NCBI GenBank assembly: GCA_025174535.1
Contig: JALBUN010000015.1
Span: forward strand, 494,501-558,500
Direction of reading: 5' to 3'
Source: Cantharellus purpuraceus
Lineage: Eukaryota > Basidiomycota > Agaricomycetes > Cantharellales > Hydnaceae
Length of the DNA stretch: 64,000 nt
Shown: positions 1 to 10,040 of the stretch, in pieces
Layout of the letters: the number at the start of each line of letters is the position of its first letter
How positions within the stretch are numbered: the first letter of the stretch is position 1
Made by a program: the position numbers and the translations under genes
The notes under the pieces: model-generated
Database searches by the model: none
What the model was told of the DNA's origin: nothing
What the model saw: only the letters and a program-made list of their open reading frames with translations

Positions 1-1480
1 CAATTGATCTTCAAGTCCAGGATCTCAGATATCTCATATTCATTATCTCCTTCAATGATGATCAGGGGAGGTGGAGTTTGTGTGCGACCAGAGATCTCAT
101 TTGTAGTAGCAGGTTCAAGCATTGATATATGGAAGACTGGATGAACTGCTCGGAAGTGGTCAGGGAGGCAGAGGGTGAAGGACCTGCTGCCAGCGTGAGC
201 AATGACCTCATAAGGACCTAAGTATTTCTTGGAGAGTTTCTTCAATGGACGGGTGGTCCGGAAATGTTCGGCCTTAACAAATACTTTGTCTTCAATTTGC
301 AGGTCTGGAGCTGGAGCGGCGTCAGTCTGCAGAGACTTGGTATTGTTTCTGAGCATCAGAGATGGTTTCTCAGAGGTGTTGGTGTAGTTGATCGAGGTCA
401 GTTACAAATTGGCAGGCTTTGGTGGAGGCAAGTTCCTTCTCAGGGTGGACGGAGATGTTCAGATGGTAGCCTTTATTAGCAAAGAACGGAGAGATGCCGG
501 TAGTCGCATTTGGAGCGTTGTTGTAGGCAAACTCTGCGATCGGAAGTAGATCAGCCCAGTTGTCCTGTTGATAGTTACAATAGACTCAGAGATATTGTTT
601 CAGGGACTGATTCATTTGTTCTTCGAGAGCCTTTCCTAATGTGCAGAAGAAGGAGGACATGAACTCCGAGCCCTGATCGGATGTGACATGCGATGGGACT
701 CCGTGTTTAGAGAATATGTGGAGAACGAACAATTTAGCTAGTGAGGCGGAGGTGATGGTATCATGCGTCGGAATGAATAGTGACTGTTTAGTGAACCTGT
801 CGACAATCACGAGTATGGTGTCATATCTGAGCGATGGGGGGAGCTTCTCTATGAAATCCATGGAGATGGAGTTCCATGGTTGCTCCAGGACCAGAAGTTG
901 CTTAAGCGTTCCGTAGGGTTTGTTTGTGCCTTTGCGATTTTGAGTGCATACACGTGGTGCAGGAGTTGCAGTAGTGTTGAATGTATTCTCACATTTTTGG
1001 CCATACATAGTCTCGTCAGATTAATCCTAGTGTGTGATTTTGCCCGAAATGGCTGGAGATCGGGTGATCATGGTAATACTGCAAAACTCGGAGTTGGAGA
1101 CCGTTTGCGTCAGGGACGTATATCTGGTTGTTGTGTCGGAGGTGTCCTTCGGGGTCAAGTGACCACTTTGGATCGGAAGGGTCATCCAAGTGTTTAACTG
1201 CAACAGGATCGGATCAGAGTGATGAGCGGATGTCAGAGCGGAGTTGGTTGATGTCCATAATGGTGACAGCTCAGAGGGTGGGAGTCATGAGGGTGGATGC
1301 TCATAGGGACGATGCCAGCTGCTTGTTAGTGAACACAGGACAAAAGTTGTGTGGGTTTACAGTGGCATAGTTGCTACTCCCCTCTTTAGGGTAGATGTCC
1401 CAGCGTCTAGTTAACGTGTCGGGCTTTGCTCCAAGTCAACCAGGACGGAAACAGATAACAAGATTGAACTGAGATAGGTA
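1..1480 (-). pseudogene. Gypsy integrase plus start of chromodomain, decayed
   Basis: Integrase would join retrotransposon cDNA to the chromosome. The core is clearest at 586-1008 (minus), where the first acidic motif is MDFIEKLP, the second is TSDQGSEF, and a later EEQMNQSL stretch aligns with the usual TERVNQTL. The HPETDGQ stretch normally before it is missing, so there is a small deletion in the active site. About 60-330 gives the C-terminal SH3-like region (QIEDKVFVKAEHF-type) and 1-110 the beginning of the chromodomain, which continues outside the window. Several frame breaks make it non-functional. The copy at 16904-17580 supplies the complete chromodomain for comparison. Confidence 0.85.
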
Positions 1481-1489
1481 TTCGGACCA

Positions 1490-2828
1490 TCAGACTTGTC
1501 TCCAGGTGAGCAGTTTCATTGTGGAGAAGTATTCCAAGTTCTTGTGGTCAGTTATAATGTCCACTGGATCGGAGGGGCCTTCAAGGTAGTGTCTCCATAT
1601 CCGAAAGGCTTCATATATGGCAAGGAGCTCTTTGTCATGGATGTCATAGTTCAGTTTGGGGGGTGTAAATGTACGCGAGTGAAAAGCGATCGGATGTACA
1701 GGATTGCGGCAAGTGCATAGTCGGAGGCATCGGTCTCTAATAGGATAGGAATGTCTGGAACCCAATGAGTCAGTATTGGAGTGGAAGTAAAGGCCCTTTT
1801 CAAGGTCTCAAAGCTCTGTCTACATTCGTCAGTGAAATTCCATTGGGTACCCTTCCTAGTAAGTCGGGTGAGCGGGACAGTGATATTGGAGTAGCTGTAA
1901 ATGAAGCAGCGGTAGAAATTGGCGAACCCCAGGAAGGACTGTACATCTTTGACTTTCCAGGGTTCTGGCCATTCCTGTATGGCTTTGATTTTGTCATTGA
2001 ACATTGTCAGTCCTGCCAGGGAGAGGATATAGCCTAGATACTCGACTGAGTCGGAGTGGAATTTGCATTTGTCAGTGCAGGCAAAAAGGCCATGTTTTCA
2101 GAGACGTCGGAGTACCTCTTGGACATGTGTCCAATGCTCTTCTGTGTTATCCAATATACCAAAATGTCGTCTAAGTAAACGAGGACAGTCACATCGAGGA
2201 GGTCAGCGAAGGTATCATTCATGAACCTCTGGAAGGCGGCTGGAGCATTGGTTAGTCTGAAGGGCATGACACACCACTCGAAAGATCCATATCGAGTGCA
2301 GAAAGTCATTTTCCACTCGTCGCCCTCTCAGATGCGGACTAGATGGTAGGCATGTCGGAGATCTATTTTGGAATAGATCTTAGCCTTTCAAGGACTCTCG
2401 AGTAGGTCCGTGGTGTGGGGTATTGGGTATCTGTCTTTCTTGGTGATCTTGTTGAGTCCACAGAAGTCGATGCATAGATGGAGTGATCTGTCCTTTTTAC
2501 GGACAAATAGGACCGGAGCTCCATGGGGAGATAGGGATGGGTGGATGAAGCCCATGGCCAAGTTCTCGTCTATGAATGTTCGGAGAGCCAGTAGCTCTTT
2601 TTGGGATAGTGAGTAGATAAGGCCAAGTGGAGGGGTGGAGTTGTCATCCAACTCAATCTTGAGATCGTATGGTTGGTGTTCCGCTAGGGAGTTGGCTTTA
2701 GACTTGCTGAACACGTCGGCGAACTCATGATACTCCTTAGGAACCATAGATAGATCCGGTTGATCAGGTGGAACGGGCGGCGAGAAATATTGGATCGGAG
2801 AGGTGAACCTGGAACGTGTGAGAGCCAT
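1490..2828 (-). pseudogene. Gypsy reverse transcriptase and RNase H, decayed
   Basis: Minus-strand RT starts near 2750 with the MVPKEYHEFADVFSKS segment typical of fungal gypsy pol, followed by the substrate-binding region and LCIDFCGLNKIT. The catalytic YLDD is at 2034-2309 ([11 protein letters not shown]). RNase H follows at 1490-2004 with LLETDASDYALAAIL and the HDKELLAIYEAF helix. Frame breaks separate the YLDD segment, the thumb and RNase H. The family normally encodes these as one polyprotein, so this is a pseudogene piece. Confidence 0.88.
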
Positions 2829-2958
2829 CCTGTTTGCTTAGTCTGGCAAAGACCATAGCGTCCACCATTGATATAGATGGAGGGGTGGGTGGAGTATCTA
2901 TCGGAGTGGAGTCAGCGGAGGTGGAAGATAATTTCGCACCTAAAGTTGCTGGTGACGT

Positions 2959-2984
2959 TGACGAGCCAGGATGCATCGAGGACG
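2959..2984 (-). repeat. End fragment of L5 LTR
   Basis: These 26 bp match, in reverse, the terminal bases of the L5 unit seen complete at 7560-8966. The outer flank carries the same ACGT (2955-2958) found beside that copy, so G1 descends from a gypsy that carried the same L5 insertion. The rest of L5 has been deleted here. Confidence 0.7.
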
Positions 2985-3040
2985 CTCACCTGCTACAATC
3001 ACTCACCTGCTACAACATAACTGGCTCACCTGCTACAATC
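2985..3040. repeat. Triplicated 14-mer at head-to-head gypsy junction
   Basis: CTCACCTGCTACAA occurs three times in about 50 bp. The motif is a genuine piece of the gypsy protease region (it encodes the LTCYN of NWLTCYNPLIDW), copied twice more at the point where a minus-strand copy (G1) meets a plus-strand copy (G2). Confidence 0.8.
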
Positions 3041-4748
3041 CATTGATTGACTGGGCATTGGGCCATATCACATTCCATTCTCCAGTGCAGACTGTGTCAT
3101 CCCTGATGTCACCAGCAACTATAGGTACAAAATTGTCTTCCGCCTCCACTGACTCCACTCCAATAGATACTCTGCCTACCCCTCCATCTATATCAATGGT
3201 GGACACTATGGTCTTCGCCAGACTAAGCAAACTGGATGGCTCACAAATGTTCCAGGTTCACCTCTCTGATCCAATGCTCCTCACCACCTGTTCTGCTTGA
3301 TCAACTCCACCAGACCTATCTATGGTTCCTAAGGAGTATCACAAGTTTGCTGACGTGTTCAGCAAGTCTAAAGCTGACTCTCTAGCGGAACACCGACAGT
3401 ACAATCTCAAGATTGAGTTGGATGACAACTCCACCCCTCTGCTTGGCCCTATCTACTCACTATCCCAAAAAGAGCTGCTGGCTCTCCAAACATTCATAGA
3501 TGAGAACTTGGCCATGGGCTTCATCTGCCCATCCCTATCCCCCATGGAGCTCCAGTCCTATTTGTCCACAAAAGGGACAGATCACTCCATTTATGTGTCA
3601 ACTTCTGTGGACCCAACAAGATCACCAAGAAAGACCGGTACCCAATACCCCGGACCATGGACCTGCTCAAGAGCCCACAAAAGGCTAAGATCTATTCCAA
3701 AATAGATCTCTGACATGCCTATCATCTAGTCCATATCCAAGAAGGTGATGAGCGGAAATTGACTTTCTGCACTTGATATGGATCTTTCGAATAGTGTGTC
3801 ATGCCCTTTGGACTAACCAATGCTCTGGCCGCCTTCCAGAGGTTCATGAATGATACCTTCACTGATCTCCTCGATGTTACTGTCCTTGTCTACTTAGACA
3901 ACATTTTGGTATATTCGGATAATGAAGATGAACATTGGACACACATCCAAGAGGTACTCCAACATCTCCACCAACATGGCCTCTTTGCCCATGCTGATAA
4001 ATGCAAATTCCACTCCAACTCAGTCAAGTACCTAGGCTATATCCTCTCCCCTGCAGGACTGACAATGTCCAATGACAAAATCAAAGCCATACAGGAATGG
4101 CCAGAACCATGGAAAGTCAAAGACATACAGTTCTTCCTAGGGTTCACCAACTTCTACCAACACTTCATCCACAACTACTCCAATATTACCATTCTGCTCA
4201 CCCAGCTTACTAGGAAGGGTATCCAATGGAATTTCACTGACAAATGTAGACAGAGCTTTGAGGCCTTGAAAAAGGCTTTTACCTCCGCTCCGATACTGAC
4301 TCATTGGGTTCCAGATGTTCCTATCCTATTAGAAACTGATGCCTCCGACTATGCACTCGCTGAAATCTTGTCCATCTGATCACTTTTGACTCATGTACAT
4401 TTACGCCCCCTGAACTGAACTATGACGTCCATGACAAAGAGTTCCTTGCCATATATGAAGCCTTCTGGATATGTAGGCACTACCTCAAAGGCCCCTCCAA
4501 TCCAGTAGACATCATAACAGACCACAAGAACCTGGAACAAAACTACTCACCTGGAGACAAGTCCAATGGTCTGAATACCTGTCTCAGTTCAATCTCATTA
4601 TCCACTTCTGCCCTGGTTGACTCGGAGCAAAACCTGACACGTTAACTAGGTGCTGGGACATCTACACTAAAGAGGGGAGTAGTGACTATGCCACTGTAAA
4701 TCCACACAACTTTTGTCCTGTGTTCACTGACAAGCAGCTGGCATCGTC
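3041..4748 (+). pseudogene. Gypsy fragment G2: protease-RT linker, RT, RNase H
   Basis: Plus-strand pol piece of the same family as G1. 3041-3300 is the end of the protease region and linker. 3322-3705 is the RT N-terminus ([16 protein letters not shown]). 3801-4379 is the RT palm and RNase H start, with [11 protein letters not shown] in place of the canonical YLDD, so the second catalytic aspartate is lost. 4390-4748 is the frame-shifted remainder of RNase H up to the segment before integrase. At 4749 the gypsy sequence stops and an unrelated hairpin-rich sequence begins. Several frame breaks make it inactive. Confidence 0.87.
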
Positions 4749-5108
4749 TGTAAGTACCCAGGGTACTTACTTACTATAGTATATAGTTATATAGTCATAA
4801 TTAATGTATGCAGCATTCCATTAAGGAATACTGTCTTCTTGGTAGATATATGTGCCCATAGGGTGCATATATATAGTTATTATGTAAGCCAGTGGACTCA
4901 AGTACACATGTGGGTCCACATGTAGTAGATAGAACTTAGTTAACTACCACACTGTACACACATCGCCCAACCAGTATACTTGGTTGAGTTCTATGCAATG
5001 GTGTGAACTAAGACACTTTTTTGAACTTCCAAAGGAAGAATCAATTGATTCTTCCACATTATTGAAGTTTTCTAGTCAATACTAGAAAACCAGCTGTTAC
5101 TGGTGTAC
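4749..5108. repeat. Hairpin-rich LTR-like sequence
   Basis: This AT-rich stretch begins TGTAAGTACCC at the break in the gypsy sequence. It contains a series of short palindromes: 4750-4770 (10-bp arms GTAAGTACCC, 1-nt loop), 4906-4923 (ACATGTGG arms), 4968-4986 (CAACCA arms), 5034-5055 (a perfect 22-bp palindrome with arm GGAAGAATCAA) and 5067-5090 (GTTTTCTAGT arms, CAAT loop). I see no ORF. The TG start suggests an LTR, but I cannot find a matching CA end or duplication because the minisatellite follows directly. Confidence 0.6.
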
Positions 5109-5795
5109 AGGTGGTGTCTACTGTGTCCTCCTAGAGGTGGTGTCTACTGTGTTCTCCTAGAGGTGGTGTCTACTGTGTCCTCCTAGAGGTGGTGTCTACT
5201 GTGTCCTCCTAGAGGTGGTGTCTACTGTGTCCTCCTAGAGGTGGTGTCTACTGTGTCCTCCTAGAGGTGGTGTCTACTGTGTTCTCCTAGAGGTGGTGTC
5301 TACTGTGTTCTCCTAGAGGTGGTGTCTACTGTGTTCTCCTAGAGGTGGTGTCTACTGTGTTCTCCTAGAGGTGGTGTCTACTGTGTTCTCCTAGAGGTGG
5401 TGTCTACTGTGTTCTCCTAGAGGTGGTGTCTACTGTGTTCTCCTAGAGGTGGTCTCCACTGTGTTCTCCTAGAGGTGTCCTAGAGGTGGTGTCTACTGTG
5501 TTCTCCTAGAGGTGTTCTCCACTGTGTCCTCCTAGAGGTGGTGTCTACTGTGTTCTCCTAGAGGTGTTCTCCACTGTGTTCTCCTAGAGGTGGTGTCTAC
5601 TGTGTCCTCCTAGAGGTGGTGTCTACTGTGTTCTCCTAGAGGTGGTCTCCACTGTGTCCTCCTAGAGGTGGTGTCTACTGTGTTCTCCTAGAGGTGTTCT
5701 CCACTGTGTTCTCCTAGAGGTGGTGTCTACTGTGTTCTCCTAGAGGTGTTCTCCACTGTGTTCTCCTAGAGGTGGTGTCTACTGTGTTCTCCTAG
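5109..5795. repeat. 26-bp minisatellite, about 26-27 units
   Basis: Head-to-tail units of AGGTGGTGTCTACTGTGTC + CTCCTAG (26 bp) with T/C variation, and shortened variants such as AGGTGTTCTCCACTGTGTT + CTCCTAG in the right half. Left-half units are more uniform and right-half units more mixed, suggesting recent expansion on the left. The array ends exactly at CTAG before gypsy gag sequence resumes at 5796. There are no spacers, so it is not a CRISPR array. Confidence 0.95.
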
Positions 5796-6497
5796 TGGAT
5801 GAAGGAAAATCACAAAATTGCAAAATACATTGTGAGTTTCCAGCAGCTAGCCCCAAAAGTCCAATGGGACAACACCACACTCTGACGCCAATTTTACATT
5901 GGTCTTCCATCCTGCATCAAGGATGAGATATCATGTGTCAGTTAGCCAGATACTTTGGTAAACCTTCGCAAGCTCACCCAATCCATTGACACCCGTTATT
6001 GGGAACATCAATCTGAGGTCTCCCATGAAAATTTGGCTAACAACAAATCAGACAAATCATCGGACAAGACCCCAAAGTCCAACAAGGGGTCTGATAAGAA
6101 GACCACCACCAACTCAGGCCAGAAGTCAAACATGGGTAATGCTGCCACTTCTGGTTCTGGTCAGAACAACTCCAACCAGCAATAACTCTGGAGCTCGCAA
6201 GAGCACTCCGGACCTCTCCACCAAGCTGGGGAAGGATGGAAAACTTACCCAGCAGGAATGCCAGCGCCGCATGGACAACAACCTCTGTCTGTTCTGCAGA
6301 AAACCTGGCCACCAAGCCAAGGATTGCAACAAGGCAACCTCGTCCACAGCAAAGGCAAAGGGCCATACCGCCAATGCCATGACAGACCAAAAAAAATAGT
6401 AAGCAGTCCTATAGCCTCCGTATGGGCTGAGGGCTGTGTTGGTACTCACAAACGAAGTCCGCCTGAACGCATCCACTCTCTCCCACTCCGACTCCCT
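5796..6497 (+). pseudogene. Gypsy gag C-terminus with CCHC zinc knuckle (G3)
   Basis: Plus-strand gag end. MVNLRKLTQSIDTRYWEH starts near 5955, followed by a lysine/serine/asparagine-rich linker. The nucleic-acid-binding knuckle CLFCRKPGHQAKDC (C-x2-C-x4-H-x4-C) lies near 6285-6330. A stop at 6183 and a frame change separate linker and knuckle. Upstream gag is missing, replaced by the minisatellite. Downstream it is interrupted by an L4 solo LTR and continues as protease at 7192. Confidence 0.85.
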
Positions 6498-7191
6498 TGT
6501 TGAAAAAATTTCGCCTTGCTGGGGGTGTGTGGAGAGTAGAGGATGTATGCATAATCGATACTTGAGTAGTATCTTCCTATGAAGTTTGATGGGATTTGGT
6601 GTGATCTTTGTCTAGATATTGACAATTTGAGCAGGGATCAGGAGCAGATGATTTGAACGAGAGTAAATGCTTAATAGAAAATCAACCAGTGGAGCTTAGG
6701 CTTCGCAAACTGGGATTCGAATATATTTGCAATACTCTGGAAGAGTATGCAAAAGATTGTAGAAACACGTTCGTTATGGAGTTATTCCAGAAACGAATAG
6801 TTCAGACACAGTCAACAAAAACAGGTGAGAGGAAATTCTCTAGTCCATTGCATATCTAGCTAGGCATGTTTTATACAAGATATGCATGCTAATAACTCGT
6901 GATAAAAGTTCTGTGTCATTTGAAACATGGGAAAGAAACTTGTGATAAAAACGAAATGGGGGGTGGAGCCAATAGGAAAAAAATGACGAAATAAAATATA
7001 AAAGAAATATAGGAGAATGATCTGATGTGTGTGGAGCTTACAGGGGCTTCTCCTCTTCCCTCCTAACCATTTCCCCTCGCTTTCCTACCTCCCCTCAACC
7101 TCCTGAGCCTCCTATGTGCTCCTATTCCTCCTATCCCCTCTGTTCCCCTTCTGTTCCCCTCTCCCCTAGAAGTCCGGTCTTCCAAATAACA
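6498..7191 (+). mobile_element. Solo LTR, L4 family, TSD TCCCT
   Basis: Begins TGTTGAAAAAATTTCG and ends CCAAATAACA, with TCCCT at 6493-6497 and 7192-7196. The empty site is visible in the related gypsy copy near 19860 (minus), where GACTCCCTTACCCTC is continuous. A TATA-like AATATAAAAG near 6995 suggests the transcribed strand is plus. Relatives are at 22648, 44645 and 57992. No internal element sequence remains. Confidence 0.92.
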
Positions 7192-7559
7192 TCCCTTACC
7201 CTCTGCATCTACTCTGACTCCATTCCCGACACTGCCATCCAAGCACTAATTGACTCCGGTTCTACTCACTGTTTCCTTGATTCCTCTTTTTCCAATTTAC
7301 ATAAACTCCATACATACACCATAACTCCAATATCACTCTGATTATTTGATGGCACTACTAATGCTGTTATTTCACGAGCTATAGATCTGTCTATCCATTT
7401 TTCTGTCAGAGAAATCCAGAACCTTACATTCTATGTTACTCCACTTGACTCCAGCTGTTCTGTGGTTCTCAGACATAATTGGCTCACCCGCTACAATCCA
7501 TTGATTGACTGGGCATTGGGCATTCCATTCCCCAGTACAGGCTGTGTCATTCTCGACGT
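7192..7559 (+). pseudogene. Gypsy aspartic protease (G3)
   Basis: Encodes the retropepsin-like start: IYSDSIPDTAIQALIDSGST followed by HCFLDSSFSN. The D-S-G of LIDSGST is the catalytic triad of the family. The frame is open to about 7341 and then broken. Later codons still give a recognisable RHNWLTRYNPLIDW segment near 7480-7515. The protease would have cut the gag-pol polyprotein. It is separated from gag by the L4 solo LTR and from RT by L5 copy a. Confidence 0.85.
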
Positions 7560-7973
7560 TGTTGGTTCGCTTAAGGAATAGATCCTATAAGTTTGCGCGC
7601 AACGGTCCTAGCAAACAGATGGTGTGTAACGCAGTTGTTCAGCACTCCAAAGATCAATCAGGTCGAGGGGTAGAGGTAGCACTGAGTAACAGGAAAGTGG
7701 AATAGTGCTCTGTGGTTGGATGAGGATGGGAGCAAAAGGTCGGTCCCGATGGCTGATTGTGCTCTGTGACTGGATGAGGATGGAGAGCCCGGTTGGGAGG
7801 TACGTGAAAGCTGGTTTCAGGAGAAGCGACCTCTCGGTGGCGGAGGGAAATCTGATCATTGAACCAAGGTGCTTTACCTCAGTGTAGAGCTGATGGATTG
7901 TGATGTAGAGCATAGAGTGTAGACTTAGAGCATGGGCTGAAAACTTGTTGATTGATTCCAAAGGCAAAAACTA

Positions 7974-7988
7974 GCGCCCTTTTATATA
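7974..7988 (-). promoter_or_regulatory. TATA box in L5
   Basis: TATATAAAAGGGCGC on the minus strand. The same motif is preserved at corresponding places in L5 copies at 36175, 51819 and 61858. Its position downstream of the L5 ORF fits the U3/R border of an LTR. Confidence 0.55.
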
Positions 7989-8324
7989 CAAATCCCCAGG
8001 GCACAACGACACAATATGAGGAGCAAATGATGCAATATGATGCAAGAAATGCTGATCAAGCCAGCTGACGAAGCGTGTGAAGTTGAACTACTAATGGGGA
8101 AATCATGGAGAAATGAAGCAACAGATAGGGGTAATCTTTGTAAGAATAGGAGGTGATGAGTAACAAAAGAACCAAAAATAGAACAAGGATGAGTAAGTCA
8201 TGTATGAATGAATTAAAAGATGAAACAGGGGTGAGTCATATAAAAGAACAATAGAAATGTCCACCAATACCATCTTCCTACAGCTCTGAAGGTAAATTGA
8301 CCCTGAGTCACATGAGGACTTCAG

Positions 8325-8759
8325 TCAGCATCCACAACAAATACTCCTTATTGTCTTAGTGATCCGTCTCCATATGGTATCCCATTCCAAGGGTATTTGG
8401 TCCCTTTGCCTGACACGATGTAACCTGAGTCGGATTGAAGTGGGAGGATAGGTCGGCGATGGCGACTGAAATTCTACCTCATGTTCAACTTGTCTATCCA
8501 TGTTACAATATAGAGGTGAAATGCCGAGGAATGTATATGGTTCAACGGAATTGTGAAAGAATATGGGATTGCCAATGGCATAAGAGAGACATGGTGGGGA
8601 TCTTGGATGTTGAAAGAGTTTTGGAAGTATTTTGGCACGTGGAGGTGGCTTAACATGCCCGTGGAGCTCAGCATATTTTTGATAGTCCTCTGTGTCCAGA
8701 GACCAGTGTGACGTATTATTAGAAGAGATGTTGGAGAGGGGAATAGAATTGGAAGCCAT
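8325..8759 (-). CDS. Conserved 144-aa ORF inside L5
   Basis: No function recognised. The protein begins MASNSIPLSNISSNNTSHW and ends RRITKTIRSICCGC, with proline- and histidine-rich middle segments and no membrane helix or obvious catalytic motif. I chose the internal ATG at 8759 because a TATA-like TTTTAAATAG (about 8880-8890) lies inside the longer reading frame (open to 8906), and because the product from this Met is the same length in copy b (36963-37397). The frame is kept in copies a and b and shifted near its end in copy c. That suggests it was coding in the recent past, though relatedness by duplication could also explain it. Confidence 0.5.
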   Translation of the reverse strand: MASNSIPLSNISSNNTSHWSLDTEDYQKYAELHGHVKPPPRAKILPKLFQHPRSPPCLSYAIGNPIFFHNSVEPYTFLGISPLYCNMDRQVEHEVEFQSPSPTYPPTSIRLRLHRVRQRDQIPLEWDTIWRRITKTIRSICCGC

Positions 8760-8966
8760 GTGAATGATGATGAAAGGATTGGTGTGAATTGAAGGCTGAT
8801 AATGATCGATGGCGATGAAACACAAGTGACGATCGATGGCTAGAATTAGAGACTGAGGTAGAGAGGGAGTTGCAGCGCTATTTAAAAGTTTGATACGAAA
8901 AGGCACTGGCAGAGTTGGACTGTCAGAGTGGTTCGATATATGTCCTCGATGCGTCCTGGCTTGTCA

Positions 8967-9392
8967 ACGTCACCAGCAACTTTAGGTGCGAAATTATCTT
9001 CCGCCTCCGCTGACTCCACTCCGATAGATACTCCACCCACCCCTCCATCTATATCAATGGTGGACGCTATGGTCTTTGCCAGACTAAGCAAACGGGATGG
9101 CTCTCACACATTCCAGGTTCACCTCTCTGATCCAATATTTCTCGCCACCCGTTCCACCTGATCAGCCAGACCTATCTATGGTTCCTAAGGAGTATCATGA
9201 GTTCGCCAACGTGTTTAGCAAGTCTAAAGCCAACTCCCTAGTGGAGCACCGACCATACGATCTCAAGATTGAGTTGGATGACAACTCCACCCCTCCACTT
9301 GGCCCTATCTACTCACTATCCCAAAAGGAGCTACTGGCTCTCCAAACATTCATAGACGAGAACTTGGCCACAGGCTTCATCCGCCCATCCCT
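8967..9392 (+). pseudogene. Gypsy protease-RT linker and RT N-terminus (G3)
   Basis: Continuation of G3 after L5. The linker TPPTPPSISMVDAMVFARLS is followed by [19 protein letters not shown] and [20 protein letters not shown]. It is cut within FIRPSL at the copia 5' LTR (9393). The remainder of RT is absent on the far side of the copia, where a different gypsy part (an LTR) begins. The copia therefore does not sit in a simple insertion here. Confidence 0.87.
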
Positions 9393-9546
9393 TGTTGGAA
9401 TGCACTGAAGGTCCCTACAAAGTTTGGTATGGATTGAGTTATTGTGTGAGGAGATATGAGTGTTTTATGTGCTACAATTTCGCTTTTTTGCTGAGTTTGT
9501 AGTTGAGCTTATCTAATAACATAAAACTTCGCTTTTGAGCTCTACA
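9393..9546 (+). repeat. Copia copy 1 5' LTR
   Basis: 154 bp, from TGTTGGAATGCACTGAAGG to TTTTGAGCTCTACA. Same family as the LTRs at 13918, 27815, 32912, 55412 and 60311. Confidence 0.93.
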
Positions 9547-9558
9547 GGTCATGGGCCC
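9547..9558 (+). promoter_or_regulatory. Primer-binding site, initiator tRNA-Met internal (anticodon) region
   Basis: GGTCATGGGCCC immediately follows the LTR. Copies 2 and 3 have GGTTATGGGCCC, the exact complement of GGGCCCATAACC in the anticodon stem-loop of eukaryotic initiator tRNA-Met. This is the half-tRNA priming known for Drosophila copia. This copy has one T-to-C change. Confidence 0.8.
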
Positions 9559-10040
9559 CGGCCTCCAGGCCTAAACAGTTGCTCTGACACTCCTATATCA
9601 TCAAAATCCTCTCAGTTCCATCCACCTTTTCCAACCCTATCATTTCCCATTAAACAACAACTTCAACCACAACTACACTTCACTTTTTTACCACACTACA
9701 TCCTCCCCTTCTCCCTCAGCTTCTCCCAGCAGTCATCTCTTCAGCTCCCAAAGGGTTTCAGCTTCCAGTGGTGAGAAAGGATCCCTCCTCATTGCCTAGT
9801 GTTACAAAGCCACACCCCTGGCCTTAGTTTGCCGGTTGACTGAGGCCTCTTGTTAACCTTGGGTGCTGGAGTCTGTGGTCTGCAGACTCATAACAGTTCA
9901 CCTGATTTGCGGCGAGGTTGTGCCATCTCATTCTGAGTCCTGTTGTCCCTGAAGTTGCTGGAAGGTGATTGGTGCCATTTGGACCATTTTCCCCATTCCT
10001 AGGACAACTCAGGACCCCCTGGACGACTCAGGATCCCTCT
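9559..10040 (+). other. Copia copy 1 leader, deletion into gag
   Basis: Untranslated leader, conserved with 27980-28450 of copy 2. Near 10045 it is joined directly to mid-gag at a shared CTGCACA, which in copy 2 lies at about 29015. About 560 bp, including the gag start codon, have been lost through this microhomology. Confidence 0.75.

Larger units (their letters stand above)
1..2958 (-). mobile_element. Ty3/gypsy chromovirus fragment G1 (3' part of pol)
   Basis: This is a minus-strand piece of the gypsy family that recurs at 3041, 5796, 16904 and 34487. Reading on the minus strand it runs protease-RT linker, RT, RNase H, integrase, chromodomain, and leaves the window at base 1. Every part is broken by stops or small indels, so it cannot make a full polyprotein. 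Its upstream end stops at an L5 LTR remnant (2959) beside a head-to-head junction with copy G2. No LTR of its own is visible. Confidence 0.9.
7560..8966 (-). mobile_element. L5 element copy a (LTR-like, TG..CA ends, 4-bp TSD ACGT)
   Basis: A 1407-bp unit starting TGTTGGTTCGCTTAAGG and ending CTTGTCA, flanked by ACGT at 7556-7559 and 8967-8970, inserted in gypsy protease. Relatives with the same ends are at 36175 and 61858, with fragments at 2959 and 51819. Read on the minus strand it has a conserved ORF near its start and a strong TATA box (TATATAAAAGGGCGC at 7974-7988) about 430 bp before its end. This resembles an LTR with an ORF in U3. No internal retrotransposon sequence is attached in any copy, so an LTR origin is an inference. 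Confidence 0.75.

Noticed and set aside
5109..5795. CRISPR-like array
   Set aside because: Units are directly contiguous with no unique spacers; it is a minisatellite.
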